Origin: Pseudomonas triticicola
Lineage (GTDB): Bacteria > Pseudomonadota > Gammaproteobacteria > Pseudomonadales > Pseudomonadaceae
Direction: 5' to 3'
Assembly: GCF_019145375.1 (NCBI RefSeq)
Contig: NZ_JAHSTX010000001.1
Location: 1,711,001-1,775,000 of the forward strand
Length of the DNA stretch: 64,000 nucleotides
The number at the start of each line of letters is the position of its first letter. The stretch's first letter is position 1. Position numbers and translations under genes: made by a program. Shown piece by piece: positions 1 through 9,774 of the stretch. Under the pieces are notes generated by a model. The model was not told the DNA's origin. It searched no databases and was given only the letters and a program-made list of their open reading frames with translations.

Positions 1-118
1 ACTGGCCCAACTCGCCTACGCGCCGGACCCCGTATTGCGCGCCCTCCCCGCAGCGCAACGGCAAATGCTCTTCGACAGCTGCCAATACTGGGTGGAGCAT
101 CACCATGTGGCAGCTTGA
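1..118 (+). CDS. DUF4381 domain protein, C-terminal end (partial)
   Basis: An open frame enters from the left edge (reading from base 2) and ends at the TGA at 116-118. Only about 38 residues are visible, ending ...QYWVEHHHVAA. Its last 14 bases overlap the start of the next gene, so the two are translationally coupled. In Bat/VWA operons of Pseudomonas the gene directly before the first VWA gene is usually a small membrane protein with a DUF4381 domain. The family name is therefore inferred from position and the short C-terminus, not from a full domain. Confidence 0.6.
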   Translation, partial: LAQLAYAPDPVLRALPAAQRQMLFDSCQYWVEHHHVAA

Positions 119-1097
119 TTACCCTTGGCTGTTGCTCCTGCTGCCGCTGCCCTGGCTGGCTTACCGCTTTTTGCCCGCTTACAACGAAGCCCGCAGTGCC
201 GTGCGCGTACCGTTTTTCAGCGCGATGAGCCGCGCGGTCGGCGAAGCGCCGGGCACTGCGGGCAGTCGACGCAATCGCTGGCAACTGCTGCTGAATGTGC
301 TGGTGTGGGCGCTGATCCTGCTGGCCGTGTCGCGCCCGGTGTACGTCGAAAAGCCGATCGAACGCCAGCAACCGGTGCGCGATCTGATGCTCGCCATCGA
401 CCTGTCGCAGTCGATGGAAACCGAGGATTTCACCAATGCTCAGGGCGAAAAAATCAATCGCCTGGCGGCGGTCAAAGGCGTGGTGCAAGGCTTTATCGAC
501 AAACGCAAGGACGACCGCATCGGCCTGATCGTATTTGGCAGCGGTGCCTACCCACAGGCTCCACTGACCCTCGATCACGCCAGCCTGTCGTTGTTGCTGG
601 CCGATACCGGGATCGGCATGGCCGGCGCCAACACAGCGATCGGCGATGCGATCGGGCTCAGCCTGAAATTGCTCGACAAGGCCCATGAGCAGGAAAAAGT
701 CCTGATTCTGCTGACCGATGGCAACGACACCAGCAGCGCGATCACCCCGGATCACGCCGCCGAAATGGCGGCCAACAAAGGCGTGGTCATTCATACCATC
801 GGCATCGGCGACCCCGACGCTTCCGGCGAAGCGAAGGTCAATCTGCAAGGTCTCGAACAGATCGCCAACACCACCGGCGGCCGCTTCTTTCGCGCCGAAG
901 ACCGCGCGGCACTGGATCAGGTCTACAACACCCTCGACCAGCTCACTCCGCATCAGGTGAAAACCCTCAGTCATCAGCCGCAACGGGAATTGTTCTACTG
1001 GCCGCTGAGTGCAGCATTGCTGTTGTTGGCGCTGTATCAGCTCGGCGCCCTGTTACGGCCGAACCTGACGGTTGCGCGGCAGCGGCAGGAGGCCTGA
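105..1097 (+). CDS. BatA-like von Willebrand factor A membrane protein
   Basis: The 330-residue protein has two N-terminal membrane segments (about residues 8-24 and 61-78), a VWA domain with a complete MIDAS metal site D99-L-S-Q-S103, and a C-terminal membrane segment near 300-320. This is the BatA architecture of Bat (Bacteroides aerotolerance-type) operons, which are thought to act in envelope stress or assembly. It overlaps the preceding gene by 14 bases, and the next VWA gene starts 2 bases after its stop, so an operon is clear. The metal site argues for real ligand binding; the partner is not identifiable from sequence. Confidence 0.88.
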   Translation: MWQLDYPWLLLLLPLPWLAYRFLPAYNEARSAVRVPFFSAMSRAVGEAPGTAGSRRNRWQLLLNVLVWALILLAVSRPVYVEKPIERQQPVRDLMLAIDLSQSMETEDFTNAQGEKINRLAAVKGVVQGFIDKRKDDRIGLIVFGSGAYPQAPLTLDHASLSLLLADTGIGMAGANTAIGDAIGLSLKLLDKAHEQEKVLILLTDGNDTSSAITPDHAAEMAANKGVVIHTIGIGDPDASGEAKVNLQGLEQIANTTGGRFFRAEDRAALDQVYNTLDQLTPHQVKTLSHQPQRELFYWPLSAALLLLALYQLGALLRPNLTVARQRQEA

Positions 1098-1098
1098 A

Positions 1099-2679
1099 AT
1101 GGAGATCAACCTGAGCGATTTGCACTTTCTGCGCCCGCTGTGGCTGTTGCTAGCGCTGTTCGGCGCAATGCTGCCACTGATCTGGCGTCGTAGCCGCGAC
1201 CTGCAAAAACGCCTGCGCGGCAATATCGCCGAACACTTGCTGCCGCACTTGTTGATCACCCCGCAGGATCACCAGCGCTGGCGCCCGGTGCACCTGCTCT
1301 GTGCGCTGCTGATCCTCGGCGCACTCGCCGCGGCCGGGCCAACGTGGGAACAGGATCGCCCGGACTTTCTCGAGAACCGCGCACCGTTGATCGTTGCCGT
1401 CGACCTTTCGCCGTCGATGGACGCCAACGATGTGCAGCCGACGCGGCTGGAGGCGGTCAAGCACAAGCTGCATGATCTGCTGCAACGTCGCGCCGCTGCG
1501 CGGACCGCACTGATCGCCTATGCCGGCAGCGCGCATCTGGTGTTGCCACCGACCGACGATCCGGCGCTGCTCGACAGTTTCATCCAGGCCCTGGGCACGG
1601 GCTTGATCGACAAACCGGGCAAGAACGTCGCCGCCGTGATCGATCAAGCGAAACGCTTGCTCAGCGCCGAGAACACCCCGGGCAGTCTGCTGCTGATGAC
1701 TGATGGGGCCGATACCACGCAACTCGATGATCTGCAAAAACACCTCGACGGCAGTGCCTTGCAGGTTCTGGTTCTGGCGGTGGGCAGCGAAGACGCGGGC
1801 GTCATTACTACCGCCAGCGGCCAGCCGAAAATCGACAGCAGCGGACGACCAGTGCTCGGCAGTTTCGATCAAGCGGCCCTCAAGCAATTGGCCTCGGCCG
1901 TCGACGCGCCGCTCGGCAGCCTGACCCTCAATAACGATGATCTGGAGTGGATCGAGTTGCACGCCCGCCAACACTTCCAGAGCGCCAGCGCCGAACAGCG
2001 CGAATTGCACTGGAAGGACGCCGGTTACTGGCTCTGCTGGCCGTTGCTGTTACTGGCGCTGTTCAGCGTACGCAAAGGCTGGAGCGTCAACTGGATGCCG
2101 GCGCTGTTTTTGGCCGTAGGGTTGGGCTGGCCTGGGGCGCCGGCGCAGGCCAACGCCCTCACCGATGCGTTTTTTACCCGCGACCAACAAGGCCGCTGGG
2201 CGTTTGAGCATGATCGTTTGCCCGAAGCCGCAGCGCTGTCCGTCGACCCGTACTGGAAAGGCGTCGCGGCCTATCACGCTGCCGATTACGACTTGGCAAT
2301 GGCGACCTTTGCCCGTTTGGACACGCCGCAGGCGTACTTTTACCTGGGCAACATTTACGTGCGCCGCTTCAAGTTCGATCAGGCGATTGCTGCCTACAGC
2401 CAGGCGTTGAAACTGCAGCCGCAATTTCCCGAAGCGAGCGCCAATCTGGCCTTGGCTCAGGCACTGCTCAAGGACACCGAAAGCGCAGAGAAAAACGCTC
2501 CGCAAACCAAACCCGATGAAGTCAAATTCGACAAGGCACCCGGTAAAGGTCAGAGCAAAAAGGTCGAGACCCAGCAAGCGGCGTCCGACGCGCTGTGGCT
2601 GGAGAACCTGACCACCTCGCCGGCGAAGTTTCTAAGGCAGAAGTTCAGCTTGCAGGATCAGCAGGGAGATCGGCCATGA
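1099..2679 (+). CDS. BatB/BatC-like VWA and TPR protein
   Basis: I place the start at ATG 1099, preceded by a good ribosome site (AGGAGG just upstream), not at an upstream TTG at 1072. The 526-residue protein has membrane segments near residues 13-28 and 64-80, a VWA domain with MIDAS motif D102-L-S-P-S106, a further membrane pair around residues 310-350, and a TPR unit ([18 protein letters not shown]...). It is thus a fusion of BatB (VWA) and BatC (TPR). The C-terminus is charged and Lys/Gln-rich. The stop overlaps the ATG of batD (ATGA), indicating coupling. It probably forms an envelope complex with BatA and BatD. Confidence 0.87.
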   Translation: MEINLSDLHFLRPLWLLLALFGAMLPLIWRRSRDLQKRLRGNIAEHLLPHLLITPQDHQRWRPVHLLCALLILGALAAAGPTWEQDRPDFLENRAPLIVAVDLSPSMDANDVQPTRLEAVKHKLHDLLQRRAAARTALIAYAGSAHLVLPPTDDPALLDSFIQALGTGLIDKPGKNVAAVIDQAKRLLSAENTPGSLLLMTDGADTTQLDDLQKHLDGSALQVLVLAVGSEDAGVITTASGQPKIDSSGRPVLGSFDQAALKQLASAVDAPLGSLTLNNDDLEWIELHARQHFQSASAEQRELHWKDAGYWLCWPLLLLALFSVRKGWSVNWMPALFLAVGLGWPGAPAQANALTDAFFTRDQQGRWAFEHDRLPEAAALSVDPYWKGVAAYHAADYDLAMATFARLDTPQAYFYLGNIYVRRFKFDQAIAAYSQALKLQPQFPEASANLALAQALLKDTESAEKNAPQTKPDEVKFDKAPGKGQSKKVETQQAASDALWLENLTTSPAKFLRQKFSLQDQQGDRP

Positions 2680-4082
2680 ACCGTATCGCGGCCTTCGCGA
2701 GCATGCTCGCTCTCACAGGAAAACCGTGGACTCCAAGTGGGAGGGAGCCTGCTCGCGAAGAGGCCCGGACGCTCAGCGCAAAGCTCAGCGCCCTGCTGCT
2801 AACCAGCCTGCTCTCTCTGAATGTTTCTGCAGCCCCAGCGCAACTGAAGGTCCAGGCTCACCTCAACCCCGGCGAAGGCGCGATGGTCGGCGGTCTGGTC
2901 GAACTGCAACTCGACGTGCTCACCGACACCTGGTTCACCAGCGCCGCCGCCCTGCCCGATCTGCAACTCGACGGTGCGCTGGTAATGCCGCCGAACGGCC
3001 AGGCGCAGCATCTGAACCAGACCATCGATGGCCAATCGTTCAATGGCTTGCGCTATAGCTATCTGATCACGCCCAACGTCGCGCGCAGTTTCGATATCCC
3101 GGCGCTGACCGTACGCGCCACACTGGGCCAGGCCACTGAAGAAATCAGCGCACAAAGCCAGCCGCTGAGTTTCAGTGCAGCCCAGCCGCCCGGTTTCGCG
3201 CCCGGGGAGACGCCTCTGGTCGCCAGTGGGTTGCGCTTGAAACAGATCGTTACCAATTCGGCCACACCGCTGAAAGTCGGCGACAGCATCACCCGTGAGC
3301 TCACCCTGCAAGCCGATGGCGCGCTGGCGATGGCCCTGCCGATTCCGACCTTCAGTGATGTCGACGGCTTGAGTCGCTACGCGAAGACGCCACAAGTCAC
3401 TGCGCTGGATGATGGTCGCGGCAATATCCTCGGCGGCCAACGTGTCGACAGGGCCAGCTATCGCATCGACAGTGCCGGTACTTACACGCTGCCGGCGATC
3501 CGCGTGAAATGGTGGGACGCCTCTGCGAAGCAGATACGTAGCGCTGAGGTGCCGGCCGTGAGCTTCGAGGCCGCAGCCAACAACGCCTATAAACCGGTGT
3601 TTTCGCTCGCCGAAGACCTCAGGCAACTGCAACAGAATCACTTGCACTTCTCCAGCCGCTGGCTGCTCTGGCTGGCGCTGGCGGTCGGCCTCGCCGTCGG
3701 TGTGTACTTGCTGCGGCCCGTCGCCGTTCGCGCCCATCAACGCTGGCTCGCACATAAACGGGCGAAGCAATTGGCCTGGCAGCATTCGCCCGCTTTCGCC
3801 TGGCAACAGATCGCCCCGCAACTGCAAGCCAGGCCGGCGCAACTGACCGCGCTGTACTTGTGGCTACGGCGCAGTCGTCTGGGCTTGAAACTCACGGGCG
3901 CCGGGCCACGTTTGCAGGGTTTGTTACGCGGGCTTTACGGCCGTCAGTCTGCCGCCGATCAAACACTTGTTCAGCTTCGCCAATCGTTGTCTACGCTTCA
4001 CAGTCAGGTCGCCCGCCAACAGGCGAAACCCGCACCGGCCCTGCGCCCGCTCAACCCTGTGCATGAGAAGGATTTCACATGA
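2676..4082 (+). CDS. BatD-like exported protein with REP insertion in its signal region
   Basis: The start is ATG 2676, overlapping the previous stop. The 468-residue protein looks like BatD: a secreted beta-rich region, a membrane segment near residues 325-345 ([17 protein letters not shown]) and a basic cytoplasmic tail. The N-terminus is odd. Residues 7-28 are encoded by an inverted pair of REP elements (2694-2759, exactly 22 codons). Removing them leaves [19 protein letters not shown], which continues as a normal signal peptide ending ...LSLNVSA. No in-frame start codon follows the REP pair, so translation should run through it. The stop overlaps the next ATG by four bases (ATGA). Confidence 0.85.
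   Translation: MNRIAAFASMLALTGKPWTPSGREPAREEARTLSAKLSALLLTSLLSLNVSAAPAQLKVQAHLNPGEGAMVGGLVELQLDVLTDTWFTSAAALPDLQLDGALVMPPNGQAQHLNQTIDGQSFNGLRYSYLITPNVARSFDIPALTVRATLGQATEEISAQSQPLSFSAAQPPGFAPGETPLVASGLRLKQIVTNSATPLKVGDSITRELTLQADGALAMALPIPTFSDVDGLSRYAKTPQVTALDDGRGNILGGQRVDRASYRIDSAGTYTLPAIRVKWWDASAKQIRSAEVPAVSFEAAANNAYKPVFSLAEDLRQLQQNHLHFSSRWLLWLALAVGLAVGVYLLRPVAVRAHQRWLAHKRAKQLAWQHSPAFAWQQIAPQLQARPAQLTALYLWLRRSRLGLKLTGAGPRLQGLLRGLYGRQSAADQTLVQLRQSLSTLHSQVARQQAKPAPALRPLNPVHEKDFT
2694..2759. repeat. REP pair (BIME) inside a coding region
   Basis: Two inverted REP units, 2694-2717 (TTCGCGAGCATGCTCGC...) and 2737-2759 (GTGGGAGGGAGCCTGCTCGC), lie head to head inside the 5' end of the batD-like gene. 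Together they span 66 bases, a multiple of three, so the frame is kept. Other REPs in this window lie between genes. Confidence 0.85.
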
Positions 4083-5101
4083 TCAACCCGTTGCTGCGTC
4101 GCCAACGTTTCGGTCTTGCCCTGCTGCTGACACTGGTTCTGCCCCTGCTGGCACAGGCGAATGAACCGCTGCCGTCGTGGAATGACGGCCCGGCCAAAAA
4201 GAGCATTATCGAGTTCGTCCAGGCCGTGACCGACCAGAGCAGCAAGGACTTCGTCAAACCGGCCGATCGCATCGCTGTGTTCGACAATGACGGCACCTTG
4301 TGGAGCGAACAACCGGCGTACTTCGAATTGCTGTTTGCCTTCGACGAGGTCAAGCGCACCGCCGCACAACACCCCGAATGGAAAACCACCCAGCCGTTCA
4401 AGGCGGTGCTGGAAAATGATCACAAAGCCCTTGCCGCGTCGGGCATGGAGGGTTTGCTGAAGATCGTCGGCGCAACCCACAGCGGCATGACCACCGAAGC
4501 CTTCGATGACTACGCGAAAACCTGGTTCAGCCAGGCGCGCCACCCGAAAACCGGCAAGCCCTACACGGAAATGATCTTCCAGCCGATGCTGGAAATGCTC
4601 GACTACCTGCGCAGCCAGAACTTCAAGACCTACATCGTTTCCGGCGGCGATACCGGCTTCATGCGCGCCTTCGCCGAGAAGGTCTACGGCATCCCGCCGG
4701 AACAGGTGATCGGTACCACGTTCGTCACTTCTTACCAGTTCAAGGACGGCAAAGCGTCGATCGTGCGCACGCCGAAAGTTGCGCACAACGACGACGGTCC
4801 GGGCAAACCGGTCAGCATCGATGCGGTCATCGGTCGGCGGCCGATCCTCGCCTTTGGCAACTCCGACGGCGACCTGCAAATGCTGCAGTGGACCGCCGCC
4901 GGGCCGGGCAAGCGCCTGATGGGGCTGGTGCACCACACCGATGCCAAGCGCGAGTGGGCTTATGACCGGCAATCGAATATCGGCCGACTCGACAAGGCCC
5001 TCGATGAAGCGAATTCCCGTGGCTGGACGGTGGTGGACATGGCGTCGGAATGGCGCCGGATCTATCCGTTCGATCCGCCGGCAACTGAGCAGGTGCAATA
5101 A
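4079..5101 (+). CDS. periplasmic HAD-family phosphatase
   Basis: The 340-residue protein starts with a clear signal peptide ([10 protein letters not shown] then a hydrophobic stretch ending in LLAQA). The HAD nucleophile motif is D69-N-D71-GTLW; a second motif (YIVSGGD) and a late acidic motif ([11 protein letters not shown]) complete the active site. It should be a phosphohydrolase in the periplasm; the substrate is unknown. Its ATG overlaps the batD stop, so it is the fifth gene of the operon. The arylsulfatase follows within about 70 bases, suggesting joint scavenging of phosphate and sulfate esters. Confidence 0.85.
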   Translation: MINPLLRRQRFGLALLLTLVLPLLAQANEPLPSWNDGPAKKSIIEFVQAVTDQSSKDFVKPADRIAVFDNDGTLWSEQPAYFELLFAFDEVKRTAAQHPEWKTTQPFKAVLENDHKALAASGMEGLLKIVGATHSGMTTEAFDDYAKTWFSQARHPKTGKPYTEMIFQPMLEMLDYLRSQNFKTYIVSGGDTGFMRAFAEKVYGIPPEQVIGTTFVTSYQFKDGKASIVRTPKVAHNDDGPGKPVSIDAVIGRRPILAFGNSDGDLQMLQWTAAGPGKRLMGLVHHTDAKREWAYDRQSNIGRLDKALDEANSRGWTVVDMASEWRRIYPFDPPATEQVQ

Positions 5102-5173
5102 GAAAGCGTAATGCAGGAGAGCAGTAAACGTTTGTCGCAAAAAAACGACCCCCGTGCAAAAGGAGCAAGTCAG

Positions 5174-6748
5174 ATGACTCGCATACGCAAGTGGCTACCG
5201 AAACTCGCCCTGGTGGCAACCTCGGTGATGGCGCTGTCGGCAACCGCCACAGCGGCTGAAAAACCCAACATTCTCGTGATCTTCGGCGACGACATCGGCC
5301 AGACCAACATCAGTGCCTATTCCATGGGCGTGGTCGGATACAAGACGCCGAATATCGACCGTATCGCCAAAGAAGGCATGATCTTCACCGATTACTATGC
5401 CGAAAACAGTTGCACGGCCGGACGCTCGTCGTTCATCACCGGGCAGACGCCATTGCGTACCGGCTTGTCCAAGGTCGGCATGCCCGGGGTACCGGTGGGC
5501 TTGCAGCCACGCGATGTGACCATTGCCCAAGCGCTGAAAGCCCAAGGCTATGCCACGGGTCAATTCGGCAAGAACCACTTGGGCGACAAAGACGAATATC
5601 TGCCGACCAATCATGGTTTCGACGAGTTTTTCGGCAACCTGTATCACCTCAACGCCGAAGAGGAGCCGGAGCGTCCCTACTGGCCCAAGGATGATGCCGA
5701 GTTCGTCAAGGCCGCCTCGCCTCGTGGCGTGATCCACAGTTTTGCCGACGGCAAGATTGAAGATACTGGCGCGCTGACCAAGAAACGCATGGAGACCATC
5801 GACGACGAAACCACTGCGGCAGCGCAAGCGTTCATCGAGAAACAGGCCAAGGCGGACAAACCGTTCTTTGTCTGGATGAACACCACACGCATGCATGCCT
5901 TCACTCACGTGCGCGAATCCATGCAAGGCCAAAGCGGCATGGTCGGCAACGAATATGCCGATGGCATGCTCGAGCATGACGGCGACGTCGGCAAGCTGCT
6001 CAAGACACTGGATGATTTGAAGCTGACCGAGAACACCATCGTCGTCTACACCACCGACAACGGCCCGAACCAATGGTCGTGGCCCGACGCTGCAACGACG
6101 CCGTTCCGCAACGAGAAAAACTCGAACTGGGAAGGCGCCTACCGGGTACCGGCGATGATTCGCTGGCCGGGCAAAGTCAAGGCAGGCGAAGTCTCCACAC
6201 AAATGTTCTCCGGTCTGGACTGGTTCCCGACGCTGCTGGCCGCCGTGGGCGACACCGACATCAAGGACCGCTTGCTCAAGGGCGCCGACATCGGCGGCAA
6301 AAACTTCAAAGTGCACCTGGACGGCTATAACCAGCTGGACTACCTGACGGGTAAAACCGACAAGAGCGCGCGCAAGGAGTTCTACTACTTCAACGATGAC
6401 GGTGCGTTGGTCAGCATGCGTTTCAACGATTGGAAACTGGTGTTCTGTGAGCAGCGCGCACCCGGCGGACTGCAGGTGTGGAGCGAACCGTTCACCTGCC
6501 TGCGTGTGCCGAAAATGTTCAACCTGCGCATGGACCCGTACGAACGCGCCGATGTCGTGTCTGACCAGTACTATGACTGGCTGACGAAAAACGACTATCT
6601 GATTTTCGACGGTACCCGCCGTGCGGCGAAGTTCCTGCAAACCTTCGTCGACTATCCACCTAGCCAGCGTCCGGCGAGCTTCAGCATCGACCAGATCCGC
6701 GAGGACGTGGATCGCCGTATCGAAGAAAAAATGAAGAAAGCCCAGTAA
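5174..6748 (+). CDS. exported arylsulfatase
   Basis: The start is ATG 5174, preceded by AAAAGGAGCAAGTCAG; a frame-compatible ATG at 5111 lacks such a site. The 524-residue protein has a signal peptide ending near residue 28 (SATATAAEKPN). It has the sulfatase metal ligands in FGDDIGQ (D39, D40) and the formylglycine motif as C80-T-A-G-R84. Most cysteine-type sulfatases have CxPxR, so Ala replaces Pro here. GQFGKNHLGD holds the conserved Lys and His, and VVYTTDNGPN supplies the C-terminal metal ligands. It hydrolyses sulfate esters in the periplasm. A strong hairpin follows the stop. Confidence 0.9.
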   Translation: MTRIRKWLPKLALVATSVMALSATATAAEKPNILVIFGDDIGQTNISAYSMGVVGYKTPNIDRIAKEGMIFTDYYAENSCTAGRSSFITGQTPLRTGLSKVGMPGVPVGLQPRDVTIAQALKAQGYATGQFGKNHLGDKDEYLPTNHGFDEFFGNLYHLNAEEEPERPYWPKDDAEFVKAASPRGVIHSFADGKIEDTGALTKKRMETIDDETTAAAQAFIEKQAKADKPFFVWMNTTRMHAFTHVRESMQGQSGMVGNEYADGMLEHDGDVGKLLKTLDDLKLTENTIVVYTTDNGPNQWSWPDAATTPFRNEKNSNWEGAYRVPAMIRWPGKVKAGEVSTQMFSGLDWFPTLLAAVGDTDIKDRLLKGADIGGKNFKVHLDGYNQLDYLTGKTDKSARKEFYYFNDDGALVSMRFNDWKLVFCEQRAPGGLQVWSEPFTCLRVPKMFNLRMDPYERADVVSDQYYDWLTKNDYLIFDGTRRAAKFLQTFVDYPPSQRPASFSIDQIREDVDRRIEEKMKKAQ

Positions 6749-6760
6749 TAGCGCTGTATC

Positions 6761-6795
6761 GCCGCCCGCCTTCATCGGCGGGCGGCCCTGTTTTC
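6761..6795 (+). terminator. Rho-independent terminator after arylsulfatase
   Basis: A perfect 10-bp stem (GCCGCCCGCC / GGCGGGCGGC) with a 6-base loop TTCATC is followed by CCTGTTTTC. It sits 12 bases after the sulfatase stop and probably ends the Bat-HAD-sulfatase transcript. Confidence 0.75.
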
Positions 6796-6818
6796 AACAA
6801 GCGACCGGGTCGGTTTCG

Positions 6819-6893
6819 TTCGCGAGCAGGCTCGCTCCCACAAGGGGTTTGTGGTGTATATAAGTCCAATGTGGGAGCGAGCCTGCTCGCGAA
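6819..6893. repeat. REP pair (BIME)
   Basis: Inverted REP units at 6819-6842 and 6870-6893 lie between the sulfatase terminator and the next gene. They match the 20 other sites in this window. Confidence 0.9.
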
Positions 6894-6941
6894 GAGGTCG
6901 GCACAGTCAACCTGTTTTTGAACTGAAACAAGGCTCACCGC

Positions 6942-9446
6942 ATGTCCTCACGTATCGCCAGCAAGCCGTCGGCCATACCCGTTCCGCAAGCCGCGTCCAC
7001 CACCTCAATGATCCCTGCCCTGCTGCTATGCGTCTCCGGCGCGGCAGCGTTGGTCTATCAGGTGTTGTGGATCAAACAGCTATCGCTGGTGGTCGGCGTC
7101 GAGGTCTACGCAATCACCACCGGCATCAGCGCGTTTTTCGCCGGGCTCGCCCTCGGCGGCTGGCTGTTCGGGCGCTGGGCCGATCGCTTGCAACAGCCGG
7201 TTCTGCTGTATGCCGGGCTGGAAGTACTGGTGGCGATTCTCGGTGTTGGCGCGACAGTGGCGATGAGTCTGGCGGCCGGTGCGTTTGCCTGGTTGCAAGG
7301 TCATGTCGGCGTGCTTGCGTGGTTGCTGCCGTTTGCGCTGGTAGGCATTCCTGCGGTGTTGATGGGCGGGACGCTGCCGGTGCTGGTGCGCTCACTGGCG
7401 GCTGAGCCGGGCAAGGCCGGCGGCCAGTTGTATGCGGCGAATACGCTGGGCGCGATCGTTGGCACTTTGCTCGCCGCGTTCGTACTGATCGCCAGCCTCG
7501 GCGTGCGCGGCAGTGCGCTGTTCGCCGCGATGCTTAACCTGCTCGCCGCGGCCGGTGCGCTGTGGTTGCAGCGCCAGCAGCCAGTGGCGCTGGCCGCGCC
7601 GGTCAAACACGGCAACGCCAAAGCACCCGACCGCACTGCGCTGTGGCTCTACGCAGTCGCCGGGGGCGTGGCGTTGGGTTATGAGGTGGTCTGGTCGCAA
7701 TCGATCGTGCAGTTCATGAGCACGCGCACCTATGCGTTCGCCGTGGTGCTGGCGACCTACCTGACCGGGCTGTTTATCGGCAGCGCCCTGCTCGCCCGTC
7801 GCGTCGAGCGCATTCGCGACCCATGGGGCGTATTCGGCTTGTTGATTGCCGGTGCAGGTTTGATTGCGCTGCTGGAAATCGCCGTGCTCGGCCGCTGGCT
7901 GGTGCTCGCGCAGAGCCATGCGGAAACCTGGCTGCTGAGTCTGGGCGTCAGCGAGCTGGCCGGCATGAGCGCACGCTTTGCCGTGGCGGCGCTGAGCATC
8001 GTGTTTGTGCCGACCCTGCTGCTCGGCGCGGCGTTTCCTCTGGCGTTGCGCCTGAGTGTCGGCAGCGAACGTGTGGGCCGCGATGTCGGCGCCGTTGTCG
8101 CGTTCAACACCCTGGGCGGGATCATCGGTGTGATGCTTTGCGGCTTCGTATTGATTCCCTTGCTGGGACTTGTGCGCACCCTCGGTCTACTGGCGCTCGT
8201 CGCAGCGACAATCGGTTATCTGGCGGTGCGCAAGGGCCATGGCGTGGCGAAAGGTCGGCGCCAGGCCGTGGTCGCACGAGGTCTGGTTTGCGTTGCAGTG
8301 GCGGTACTGACGCCCGTCGACAAACTGGCCAGCCTGTTGCCCGGCGCACGCAACGGCACGCTGGCCTTCTACGAGGAAGGACGCGGCGGCACGGTCGCGG
8401 TGGTCACTCAGGGACGTGGCGAAAACAGCTTCCACCGTTTGTACATCCAGGGCGTGTCGAACACCGGCGATGCCATGCCGTCGCTGCGCTACATGCGCAT
8501 TCAGGCGCTGCTGCCGCTGCTGATCCACAACGGTGAACCGCGCTCGACCCTGGTGATCGGCTTCGGCACCGGCATCACCGCAGGCGCCATGCTGCGCTAT
8601 CCGGGGCTGGAACATCGCGTGGTTGCCGAGTTGCTGCCATCGGTGGTGAAAGCAGCGCCGTTGTTCAAGGGCAACTTCAATGCCGCCAGCGATCCCGGCG
8701 TCGACGTTCGCCTGCGCGACGGTCGCCAGGAACTGCTGCGCAGTGCACAGACCTACGACGTGATCACCCTGGAACCGCCACCGCCCTCCGCCGCTGGCGT
8801 GGTCAATCTGTATTCGCGGGACTTCTACCAGCTGGCCGCCAGTCGCTTGCAGGACCAGGGCATCGTTGCCCAGTGGCTGCCACTGCCGACGCAGAATATC
8901 GACGACTCGCGCTCACTGGTGCGCAGCTTCCTCGATGTCTTCCCTCATGCCTCGCTGTGGACCAGCGAGTTCCACGAAATGCTGCTGGTTGGTTCGATGA
9001 CACCGATGCAACTGGACGCCGCGAAAATCACCGCGCGCTTCCAGCAGGACAGCGTACGCAACACCTTGCAGGACGTCGGCATCGGCTCGGCGGCCGCGCT
9101 GCTGGCCACCTGGGTCACCGATCGCGCCGGCCTCGAGCGCTTCGCCGCCGATGCGCCGGCGGTGACTGATGACCAGCCGCGCATCGAATACGCGCCGTGG
9201 GTACGCAGCAAGGAAATCACCCGCGTGCTACCGGCGTTGCTGGACTTGTATCAGCCACCGACACTGGTCAATGCCGATGCTGGGTTCAGTGAACGGATGG
9301 AAACGCATCGGCAGCGGTTGATGCAGTTTTATCGGGCAAGCCTGCACGCCTACGACGGCGATCGGGACGCCTGGGGGCGGGATATCCGGGAAGTGATGCA
9401 AGGGGATCGGGCGAACCCATATTTCCGCTGGTTTGTCGGGCAGTAA
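6942..9446 (+). CDS. fused MFS-type membrane / spermidine-synthase-like protein
   Basis: The 834-residue protein has an N-terminal half of about 12 hydrophobic segments (from IPALLLCVSGAAALVYQVLW). The C-terminal half has a spermidine-synthase fold: the AdoMet-binding loop GFGTGITAG and the active-site region LEPPPPS, where classical synthases have an acidic DxxDP-like motif. This fusion is common in proteobacteria, but its substrate is not established. Residues after about 770 extend past the synthase core. The start ATG 6942 has only a weak AAGG site. It is separated from the upstream operon by a terminator and a REP pair, so it may have its own promoter. Confidence 0.82.
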   Translation: MSSRIASKPSAIPVPQAASTTSMIPALLLCVSGAAALVYQVLWIKQLSLVVGVEVYAITTGISAFFAGLALGGWLFGRWADRLQQPVLLYAGLEVLVAILGVGATVAMSLAAGAFAWLQGHVGVLAWLLPFALVGIPAVLMGGTLPVLVRSLAAEPGKAGGQLYAANTLGAIVGTLLAAFVLIASLGVRGSALFAAMLNLLAAAGALWLQRQQPVALAAPVKHGNAKAPDRTALWLYAVAGGVALGYEVVWSQSIVQFMSTRTYAFAVVLATYLTGLFIGSALLARRVERIRDPWGVFGLLIAGAGLIALLEIAVLGRWLVLAQSHAETWLLSLGVSELAGMSARFAVAALSIVFVPTLLLGAAFPLALRLSVGSERVGRDVGAVVAFNTLGGIIGVMLCGFVLIPLLGLVRTLGLLALVAATIGYLAVRKGHGVAKGRRQAVVARGLVCVAVAVLTPVDKLASLLPGARNGTLAFYEEGRGGTVAVVTQGRGENSFHRLYIQGVSNTGDAMPSLRYMRIQALLPLLIHNGEPRSTLVIGFGTGITAGAMLRYPGLEHRVVAELLPSVVKAAPLFKGNFNAASDPGVDVRLRDGRQELLRSAQTYDVITLEPPPPSAAGVVNLYSRDFYQLAASRLQDQGIVAQWLPLPTQNIDDSRSLVRSFLDVFPHASLWTSEFHEMLLVGSMTPMQLDAAKITARFQQDSVRNTLQDVGIGSAAALLATWVTDRAGLERFAADAPAVTDDQPRIEYAPWVRSKEITRVLPALLDLYQPPTLVNADAGFSERMETHRQRLMQFYRASLHAYDGDRDAWGRDIREVMQGDRANPYFRWFVGQ

Positions 9447-9467
9447 CGCGGGGACTGACAGAATGCC

Positions 9468-9632
9468 TTCGCGAGCAGGCTCGCTCCCACAGTATGACCG
9501 AGTACCACCGGTGATTTGGGTTGACTGTCAGGCCGTCATCGCGAGCAGGCTCACTCCTGCAATGGGGATCGTGGCATCCGCGAGAATCAGGTCGGCTGTC
9601 AGGCCGCCTTCGCGAGCAGGCTCGCTCCCACA
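9468..9632. repeat. three REP units
   Basis: REPs at 9468-9491 and 9609-9632 are near-perfect; the middle one at 9539-9561 is degenerate (CTCACTCCTGC). All three have the same orientation, unlike the usual inverted pairs. They begin the 680-base gene-free stretch 9447-10130. Confidence 0.85.
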
Positions 9633-9702
9633 GAACAGCAAAGCAGCGCAGCTGCCGCGGCGCAGCCGCCCCACTCAACAATGAGCGTTAGCTCGAGTGC
9701 TC

Positions 9703-9774
9703 TTGATCTTGATCTTGATCTTGATCTTGATCTTGATCTTGATCTTGATCTTGATCTTGATCTTGATCTTGATC
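9703..9774. repeat. (TTGATC)12 hexanucleotide microsatellite
   Basis: Twelve perfect TTGATC units (72 bases) with no interruptions. Every frame through it is open, giving artificial dipeptide repeats (DQ, IK and RS), but no gene context supports translation. It directly abuts the palindromic repeat that follows. Confidence 0.97.

Noticed and set aside
6851..7405. 184-codon frame over the start of the MFS/spermidine-synthase gene
   Set aside because: It lies in another frame of a clear gene and begins in a REP element.
9703..9774. CRISPR-like array
   Set aside because: Units are 6 bases with no spacers, and no cas genes are nearby.
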